A stretch of DNA of 64,000 nt from the NCBI RefSeq assembly GCF_000281045.1, contig NW_008246086.1:450118-514117 (forward strand). Reading direction: 5' to 3'. Below are positions 58,552 to 64,000 of the stretch, one piece after another; position 1 is the stretch's first letter, and every line of letters starts with the position of its first letter. Position numbers and translations under genes: made by a program. The notes below the pieces were generated by a model. It saw nothing but the letters and a program-made list of their open reading frames with translations. It was not told where the DNA came from and searched no databases. The DNA comes from Saprolegnia diclina VS20 (taxonomy: Eukaryota; Oomycota; Saprolegniomycetes; Saprolegniales; Saprolegniaceae).

Positions 58552-59610
58552 CTACACAGTGATGGGCAACGTCAACGACACCCACTCGGTCCGGGGCACG
58601 AAGAGGTCGAGGATACGCCCGAGGCCGTCGGCGTCCGCTCGCTGGAACCCGTTCTTGTGCGGACAGTCCAAGTCGAGGACACCGAGGACGACTCCGTTGT
58701 GCACGATCGGCAGCACAATCTCCGACTGCGACGCGTCATCACACGCAATGTGGCCCGGGAAGAGGTGCACATCCGGAATGCGCTACATCGCTCTCAGTCG
58801 CCACGTCGAGTTTGCGAGCCACCAGTACCTGGATCACGCGGGTCGAGGCAGCCGCGCCACACACGCCGCTGTGAAACTTGATGCGCTTACACGCAGGCTT
58901 GCCCTGGAACGGTCCGAGCACGAGCAGCCGCGCGTCGAGGTCTGTCGGCGACGCACTCGGCGACGCACTCGTCGGTCGGTTAAAGTAGAAACCCGACCAG
59001 TTGATCGGGCGCCCGACAGCGTAAAACGCATGCCAGATCGCGGCGGCGACGTTGGCCGTGTTGGCGATAAAGTCGGACTCGCCCTTGGTGTACTTGTCGA
59101 CGATGGCGTGCAGCGCGTCATAGTCGACGGCAGGCAGCGTGTCCGCCGGGTCGGTGACGCTCACGGCGCCGTTCCAGCCCACGTGGCGCACCACCTTTTT
59201 GGACGTCTAGTGCAGTAGTATCGTTAGAGACATGCTAACGTTAAAATGGGATCGCACCGCATCGTCGTCGGCCGCCTTGAAACCATCGAGCAGCTCGCCG
59301 TTGGCGTACACCTGCAAGTACGGGAGCTCGCCGACGCCAAGGTCCATGACGTCGTCGTCGTCCATGCCGTCGACGTTGGCATAATACGCTGCCTACGAAG
59401 CGAATAAGATTGCGCATGCGAGAGATGCGGGCGTACGATGTCGCTGCGGCCGGCGAGGAGCGCTTCGTTGGCCGCCACGACCTTCTTGGTCTTGACTGCG
59501 CACCACGATGCGCCAAAGAGCACGAGCACGGGCGTTTTGGCGGCAGCGATGGACGCGGCGACCGGCGCCCACTCGTCGACGGTCGTGAGGTAGCTGCTGT
59601 TGCCGGCCAT
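58552..59610 (-). CDS. Fusion of a thioredoxin-like domain and free methionine-(R)-sulfoxide reductase (GAF fold)
   Basis: Four exons: 59437-59610, 59258-59392, 58829-59206, 58552-58782, with introns of 44, 51, 46 nt, giving 305 residues. Residues 1-103 are thioredoxin-like: LVLFGASWCAVKTKK with Cys37 but no second active-site Cys (WCAVK), and a cis-Pro82 in GELPYLQVYANGELLDGF. Residues about 130-305 are the GAF-fold fRMsr, which reduces free Met-R-sulfoxide: INWSGFYF, LGPFQGKPACKRI (Cys209), GVCGAAAS (Cys219), FPGHIACDDASQSEIVLP (Cys243), GVLDLDCPHKNGF; these three cysteines are the catalytic set in yeast and E. coli fRMsr. The second intron (59207-59257) is in frame, so transcript support is needed to prove the join; no stop or promoter separates the parts. 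The Trx-like part may assist reduction (inference). Confidence 0.85.
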
Positions 59611-59628
59611 TTTGAAAATGACCGGATA
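59608..59628 (-). promoter_or_regulatory. TATCCGGT plus initiator at the Trx-fRMsr start
   Basis: On the minus strand TATCCGGTCATTTTCAAAATG places a TATCCGG motif directly on an initiator (TCATTTTC) that runs into the ATG, implying a leader of about ten bases. Confidence 0.5.
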
Positions 59629-60027
59629 CGGGGCGGGACAGGCCGCAACAGATGGCAGTGTTACCGTGCCCACTGCGACGCGCACCACTTGGCACGAAAC
59701 GAACGTTCGGGATTGATGCCTAGAATGACGTGGCAGCACCACCGCCGTCCATGGACGTCCCTGATCGTCGGATGAGATTGCACTTGACTGCCAGCCATGC
59801 CAGACTGGCGACGACACTGGGCTGCCAATACCGCAACAAGAACGACCTCGTCATCGTCGCCGCGTAGCATCAGCTGAAGTGTACCTCCAGACCCGATGCG
59901 ACCGTGAGGACACGAGCCAGTGAGCTATACGCCGCGGCAACACGTCCCTTGTTGGCGGTCAAGCGGTTGCTCGCAGCGAAGGCACAGTACATTACGTCTA
60001 TTTCATTGAATCTTGGTCTCTTAGCGT
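59611..60027. other. Intergenic region
   Basis: Promoter of the Trx-fRMsr gene on its left and the 3' end of the ATP-grasp gene on its right. No gene seen. Confidence 0.5.
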
Positions 60028-61899
60028 TTAAGAGGACGCACGCGCGCCGCCGCGCATGCCTTGCGCACCCGTTGCCCGTGAGAAGCCGCCAGAAGTCCCG
60101 CTGCGCGGATACCGCGTCGACCGACCGCGCTTGGCTGCATATGCCTGCGCCTTGGCGTTGTCATGCGTCGTCGGCGTGGGCGGTCGCGCCGCCGTGGCCC
60201 CCGTCGAGGCCGACGTCGGCGAACGAAAGAACGGCGTGCCAAAGTACGTGCCCCAGCTCTCCTTTCGGACTGCGTCCGCGTCGTCCTTGTACAAGCTGTG
60301 CAAGAGAGCGTTTTGCGCCGGCGAGAGTTCGGGGAGCGTGCTTTTCGAGAGGCGCGGGCCGTCGATGCAGTGCGGCACGAAGCAGCTATTGTCGTTCGTC
60401 GTTGCGCCAATGTCTTCGCGCACGCAAAAGCCTGCCGGGGCACCGTGGACGACCCACGACCCCAACACGATCTTTCGTAGTGCAAAGCTCGACGTCGCGT
60501 GGTAGGCTTGGTACACCGGGGCACCCATGTCGAGGTCGACGACGCCGTCATGGCCTTCGGTCGGCAGCATCGATGCCTTGTCGGCCGCATCGAGAAACTC
60601 GGCTTTGCTTTTGTAGCGTCCCGAGTAGAGAATGCCGGCGCCCTCCCGGCCGTACTTGGGCTTGGCGACAATGTTGCCAGGGATCTTATTGTCGAGGATG
60701 TCGTCCCGATCGTACGTTGCGGGGAGCAAGTTGGGGTGGTCCGGGAACATCTCCCAGAGGAGCGCGAGCAGCGCCTTGTTGCCAAGGAGGAGCTTCCACG
60801 CCGGCTCGAGGAGCCGCTTGTTTCCGCCCGGCGTATCGACAAAGAGGTCGTCGCCCAATGACTCGGAAGCGAGCCACTCGTACGGATACAGCTTCCAGAG
60901 ATGCTCGATGCGCGCTTTTGTGCCATCGACGATGTGGCCGTCACCATCGACCGACACGCTGCTGATCGGGACAACGTCGGCATTGAGCCCCGCGATCAGC
61001 GCCATGCGGTGCATGAACGCGACGTGTTCAATCTCTTCGATCGTCGCGTTCGTGCCAGCGAGATGCACATGAGCGCCCTTGGGTACGACCTTGGTCCACG
61101 CCGCCTTGAGCCGGTCCTCGATTTCGTTGAAGCACCACTGCTTCGAGTCGGCAAGCACGTGCGACTGCCACAAGCGCTGGCCGACGGCCGTCTCGACGAG
61201 AACAGTGGGCGTGTCGGCGTTGTACTCGAGGAGCTTGGGAGGGCCGGTGCCGTCCCAGCTAAAGTCAAAGCGCCCGAGGAGGTCCGGGTCCCGCCGCGCC
61301 CACGAGTCGCGCACTGCTTGGCGCAAGTTGAACGGAATCTCAAAGACATCGAGGAGCGCGTCCGAGGCGACGATGCGGTCGACAGCTTGGAGGCACATGG
61401 CGTGGAGCTCGTACGTGGCATTGCGCAGCGCTTGAGCGTCCGTACTCGTCATGGTGTACGCGGCCTCGTCGTTCCAGTACGGCTGCTCGTAGTAGCGCGT
61501 CTCATCCTCTTCGATCCACGTGACGCCGGCCAGCGATGCGTGGCGCACCCCGTTGGCTTCGAGGACGCTAAGCGGTAGCCGCTTGGACTGCGGCACGCGC
61601 TGAAGCGAGCTGTGGGGCACTGAGCGCGGCGCACGGTCGGCGTGGCTCTTCTTGTGGCACTGAGAGGCGTCGGTGATGCGAATCATCTGGAACTCGTTGG
61701 CCTCTTTGGTGTCGTAGTAGTAGATGACGCCGCAGACTGCGACACCGACGGCCGCAATACCCATCAAGGACGCCGGGTCCAAGTCCGGGTCGGAGGCTAT
61801 GTGCCGCCGGTACATGAACCGGCGCACGCCAAGAAGCGGCTGCTGCGCGCGGCGAGGCCGCAAGAGGCGCGAGGTCGGGCGTACGAGGAGGCGCTGCAT
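60028..61899 (-). CDS. Glutathionylspermidine synthase-like ATP-grasp protein, probably mitochondrial membrane-anchored
   Basis: A single-exon gene of 623 residues from the ATG at 61899 (MQRLLVRPTSRLLRPRRAQ), chosen because an initiator element abuts it; an in-frame ATG at 61980 would add 27 residues. The N-terminus is a strongly basic, Ser/Arg-rich presequence, followed by a hydrophobic helix (SLMGIAAVGVAVCGVIYYYD, about 44-63). The rest matches the glutathionylspermidine synthase pre-ATP-grasp family: YWNDEAAYTM, LGRFDFSWDGTGPPKLLEYN, ADTPTVLVETAVGQRLWQ, and the ATP-grasp loop NIVAKPKYGREGAGI with HDGVVDLDMGAPVYQ. The family ligates a glutathione-type carboxyl to an amine using ATP; the substrate here is unknown and no amidase domain is present. 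The C-terminal 60 residues are Ala/Thr/Gly/Arg-rich and disordered. Confidence 0.88.
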   Translation of the reverse strand: MQRLLVRPTSRLLRPRRAQQPLLGVRRFMYRRHIASDPDLDPASLMGIAAVGVAVCGVIYYYDTKEANEFQMIRITDASQCHKKSHADRAPRSVPHSSLQRVPQSKRLPLSVLEANGVRHASLAGVTWIEEDETRYYEQPYWNDEAAYTMTSTDAQALRNATYELHAMCLQAVDRIVASDALLDVFEIPFNLRQAVRDSWARRDPDLLGRFDFSWDGTGPPKLLEYNADTPTVLVETAVGQRLWQSHVLADSKQWCFNEIEDRLKAAWTKVVPKGAHVHLAGTNATIEEIEHVAFMHRMALIAGLNADVVPISSVSVDGDGHIVDGTKARIEHLWKLYPYEWLASESLGDDLFVDTPGGNKRLLEPAWKLLLGNKALLALLWEMFPDHPNLLPATYDRDDILDNKIPGNIVAKPKYGREGAGILYSGRYKSKAEFLDAADKASMLPTEGHDGVVDLDMGAPVYQAYHATSSFALRKIVLGSWVVHGAPAGFCVREDIGATTNDNSCFVPHCIDGPRLSKSTLPELSPAQNALLHSLYKDDADAVRKESWGTYFGTPFFRSPTSASTGATAARPPTPTTHDNAKAQAYAAKRGRSTRYPRSGTSGGFSRATGAQGMRGGARASS

Positions 61900-61900
61900 G

Positions 61901-61918
61901 CCAAAATAGAAAGTGCAA
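61901..61918 (-). promoter_or_regulatory. Initiator/FPR-like element (ATP-grasp gene)
   Basis: On the minus strand TTGCACTTTCTATTTTGG abuts the ATG at 61899 and supports that start over the one at 61980. Confidence 0.5.
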
Positions 61919-62902
61919 AGTCGAAACGATGGTGTGTGTCTGATTGTGGAGGAGTGATGGTCGAAGAACGTGCGACACATTGTATAGGGTCGCTAAATGG
62001 GTTAAATCGAATTTAACGTCTCTGGAGCGGCGCTGCTTCCTGCCTCCAAGAGCAAGAGCAAGAGCGCTGGAAGTGGGACAAAAGACTATGGGTAAATGCG
62101 GCAACTAAAGATTTCGAAAACGTACTTTCGGTCTAGTTGGACCTCGTGACTGATGCACAAGATGCCAACCGTGCGGCTGCCGAGTGAACCGGATGACCTT
62201 CCGGTTGGCATGAATCGAGTGGCGCAAGGCCTGGTCGTTCAGTCTACCCAGCGCAAGGATCAATGAATTGCGGCCCTCTTGCTGGTGCAAGCAGACACAC
62301 GACATGGGACTACCTCAGAGATTCATGTACGAGAGACTTGACCTCAACACGAGAAAGTCGTGGCATATCCGCCACATGCCCTTTTTGAATCCGTGTGAGC
62401 TGTTTTGGGATGAAGGAGCTGCAAACGGCAAGGAGCTACACTGTACTATAGTCAGAAAGCGGGGCTCTCTCTGGGACTTGAACCCGAATCTACGTGGTGC
62501 TAAACCTATGTCGAAACCGCTAGACAATAAGAAGTCGACAAGAGCACCGCATTTTGACCGAAATGACGCCATCAATTCTTGGATGCGCGTTCAGCGACGT
62601 ACGACGCAGCACGTGTCCGTGGCCGAGTCGACGCTCTGGACGTGTTTGCTACAATTGTATGGCCCGTACTCGCCGAGCGTTTTTGTGTACTTAGCGCTGT
62701 TAATACTTGTGCAAGCCAATTCCAAAAAGCAACTGCAGTCGATCAACGACGGCGCTTCCCTTTGCGCGTCGAAGCCTTCTCGAGTAGCCAAGAGGCTAAA
62801 CCTCGCTTTTGATTTGTTGCTGCTGATGCCAGCTGGTGGTCGACCGAATCGCAAGGAAGGAATTATGGTCTGCTACGTTGTCGCCGACCATTTCCCCACA
62901 TT
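61919..62902. other. 1-kb divergent intergenic region
   Basis: The long frame that crosses it has no recognisable domain. It holds a degenerate tRNA-like sequence (62463-62534) and, from 62741, the left copy of a duplicated promoter. Confidence 0.5.
62463..62534 (-). pseudogene. Degenerate tRNA-like sequence
   Basis: On the minus strand a 72-nt segment has a D-arm (GTC ... GAC around TAGCGGTTTC) and a B-box/T-loop (GGTTCAAGTCC) at correct tRNA spacing. The acceptor stem pairs only partly, the anticodon stem does not pair, and the T-stem has only three good pairs. A tRNA pseudogene or tRNA-derived repeat remnant is more likely than a working tRNA. Confidence 0.25.
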
Positions 62903-62960
62903 TCACTTTTCAAATTTCTCTCATGCGTCGACTGCTACTGCTGCTGCTTCTCGTCTCGGC
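62741..62960 (+). repeat. Left copy of tandem duplication (promoter plus signal-peptide region)
   Basis: Shares long near-identical blocks with 63794-64000: GATCAACGACGGCG, TTCTCGAGTAGCC, TTTGATTTGTTGCTG, GGACCGAATC-like and the start of the coding region. The offset between the two ATGs is 1,041 nt. Confidence 0.8.
62903..62920 (+). promoter_or_regulatory. Oomycete initiator/FPR element (Cys-rich membrane protein copy 1)
   Basis: TCACTTTTCAAATTTCTC ends two bases before the ATG and matches the consensus well. Confidence 0.6.
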
Positions 62961-63510
62961 CGTGTATGCTGCCGACGTCTCGACCACAGCGCCGATCGTA
63001 TCGGCTTGCCAAGTCTGTGCCTCGACGGGTCGGTGCCTCAACGCCGGTCCCAACGGCGATGCCGGCAAGTACTGCGGCGTGCTTCTCGACAAGGCGGCGC
63101 TGACATCCCAAGCGTGCTGCTGCTCGGTCGCGCAGATTTGCCCGACGCCGAGCCAAGGCGCCGTGTGCGACTGCGCCGGCGTCAAGACGGCACCGCCCGA
63201 GAAGGCCTCGTACAACTACACGTGGGTCATTATCGTCGCGACGATCGTGGGCCCGTTTGTTCTGTATGGCCTTTGCTGCTGCGGCATCGGATGTATCAAC
63301 GTGTGCAGTGACTGTTGCGCGAACCGCCAGCAGCGCAAGGCCGCCAAGCAACGCGAGCGAGCGGCGCGACAGCGCGAACGCGACGCGCAAGCCGCGCAGG
63401 AGCGGGCCGAGGCTGCGATGCCCCAAGCCGTGATCGTCTCCGAGATCCCCGCGCCCACCGCCATGTACGTAGCTCAAGCGACGCCCGTGTACGCTGGCGC
63501 TTCGAAGTAA
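62923..63510 (+). CDS. Small Cys-rich type I membrane protein, copy 1
   Basis: 195 residues from the ATG at 62923, the one that follows the initiator. A signal peptide (MRRLLLLLLLVSAVYA) is followed by an ectodomain of about 90 residues with some ten cysteines (CQVCASTGRC, KYCGVL, QACCCSVAQICPTP, VCDCAGV). A single membrane helix follows (WVIIVATIVGPFVLYGLCC) with an unusual cluster of cysteines at its cytosolic end (LCCCGIGCINVCSDCC), likely palmitoylated. The cytosolic tail has an Arg/Gln/Ala-rich charged helix (RERAARQRERDAQAAQERAE) and a Pro-rich end. I do not recognise the family. A paralogue begins 1,041 nt downstream, so this is a tandem surface-protein family. Confidence 0.8.
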   Translation: MRRLLLLLLLVSAVYAADVSTTAPIVSACQVCASTGRCLNAGPNGDAGKYCGVLLDKAALTSQACCCSVAQICPTPSQGAVCDCAGVKTAPPEKASYNYTWVIIVATIVGPFVLYGLCCCGIGCINVCSDCCANRQQRKAAKQRERAARQRERDAQAAQERAEAAMPQAVIVSEIPAPTAMYVAQATPVYAGASK

Positions 63511-63942
63511 CCGGACGATTTTACAACTGTATTTAAGGACAACAAGACTATCAAACAGCACTACTACCAGGTCTTTGCATTGGCGCAGTGTGCACGAGCA
63601 GGTCGAAGTTGGTGATGTTTCGGCTCTTGGTCGAGTTAATCTTTCGATTCGCGACACGATCGAGTTTCTTTGCCGCCCAAACGAAGCCGTACGTACGGCT
63701 GCACTGTAGGGCAAGACAGAGCACGATACCGAGACGCACGCAAGATCGCAGTACGTGGCAATGGCGGGACAAACGTCTTTGACGCGGCCGCTGCCGATCA
63801 ACGACGGCGTTTTCCTTTGTGCATCGAAGCGTGTCGTCTCTTCTCGAGTAGCCCAAGTGGCTCAAAATCGCTTTTTGATTTGTTGCTGGTCGTCTACTAG
63901 TACCAGATGGTGGACCGAATCACGAGGGTTGTCATCGCACAA
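63511..63942. other. Intergenic region between the tandem copies
   Basis: Short frames only. From 63794 it is the second copy of the duplicated upstream region. Confidence 0.5.
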
Positions 63943-63958
63943 TCACTTTCAATTCACA
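63943..63958 (+). promoter_or_regulatory. Initiator-like element (copy 2)
   Basis: TCACTTTCAATTCACA lies five bases before the ATG of the second copy, in the place equivalent to the element of copy 1. Confidence 0.5.
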
Positions 63959-63963
63959 CTATC

Positions 63964-64000
63964 ATGCGTCAACTGCTACTGCTACTGCTTCTCGTCTCGG
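63964..64000 (+). CDS. Small Cys-rich type I membrane protein, copy 2 (partial, N-terminus only)
   Basis: The first 12 codons (MRQLLLLLLLVS) of a paralogue of the upstream gene, differing by Arg3 to Gln within the signal peptide. The rest lies outside the window. Confidence 0.75.
   Translation, partial: MRQLLLLLLLVS

Larger units (their letters stand above)
63794..64000 (+). repeat. Right copy of tandem duplication, cut by the window end
   Basis: Counterpart of 62741-62960, diverged by point changes and small indels, continuing into the coding start of the second paralogue. Confidence 0.8.

Noticed and set aside
62268-63311. A 347-codon plus-strand frame overlapping the Cys-rich membrane protein
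   Set aside because: It lacks domains, reads through non-coding sequence and overlaps the better-supported frame with a signal peptide and initiator.

Overview
This window is nuclear DNA from an oomycete (water mould), most likely a member of the Saprolegniales, rather than a prokaryote or fungus. The evidence is: protein-coding genes on both strands cut by very short GT-AG introns (almost all 38-59 nt, usually GTACG or GTATG at the 5' end and TAG at the 3' end); a chitin synthase with the N-terminal MIT domain typical of oomycetes; initiator elements of the oomycete TCAYTT...CAAWTTT type close to several start codons; a ciliary transition-zone gene (TMEM107), which fits an organism with flagellate zoospores; and a presenilin, a Rheb GTPase and a cytosolic LeuRS of eukaryotic type. 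Genus is an inference. Two runs of N (2844-2997 and 48844-48943) are assembly gaps.

Layout. 1-1443 (-) is the 5' part of a chitin synthase. 1851-2222 (-) is a doubtful small membrane protein. About 2.7 kb with a gap and no clear gene follows, then presenilin (4988-7001, +, eight exons), mitochondrial aconitase (8347-10791, +), TMEM107 (10860-11446, -, five tiny exons) and a small acidic protein (12099-12479, +). A giant secreted protein gene of about 20 kb occupies 12695-32786 (+, nine exons, about 6,567 residues). It is built from cadherin-like modules, 'W-x-I-T-F' beta modules and two propeller-like blocks of ELW/ELYxSDG repeats.

After the giant gene come an ankyrin-PDZ protein (33242-34826, -), a four-WW-domain protein (35470-36701, -), a small Cys/His protein (37943-38350, -), a two-RRM RNA-binding protein (39125-40279, -), dihydrolipoamide dehydrogenase (41382-42860, +), a rhamnose-pathway epimerase/reductase-like protein (43169-44323, +), a Rheb GTPase (44392-45040, -), an ankyrin-TOG/HEAT protein (45812-51072, -, ten exons, gap inside an intron), cytosolic leucyl-tRNA synthetase (51964-55200, +), polyprenol reductase of the SRD5A3 type (55402-56340, -), a START-domain protein (57197-57898, +), a thioredoxin-like/free-methionine-sulfoxide-reductase fusion (58552-59610, -), a glutathionylspermidine-synthase-like ATP-grasp protein (60028-61899, -), and two tandem copies of a small Cys-rich type I membrane protein (62923-63510 and 63964 to the window end, +).

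The genes are not an operon and mostly do unrelated jobs. Aconitase and dihydrolipoamide dehydrogenase serve mitochondrial carbon metabolism. Polyprenol reductase, presenilin and the rhamnose enzyme serve the secretory pathway or cell surface, as does chitin synthase. TMEM107 and possibly the TOG protein relate to cilia or microtubules. All multi-exon models were assembled by hand from reading frames and splice consensus; every junction keeps the frame, but none has been checked against transcripts. The most notable items are the giant surface protein, the natural Trx-fRMsr fusion, a presenilin with an extra helical module between its two catalytic aspartates, a Rheb with altered G-motifs, and a TATCCGG element shared by several promoters.
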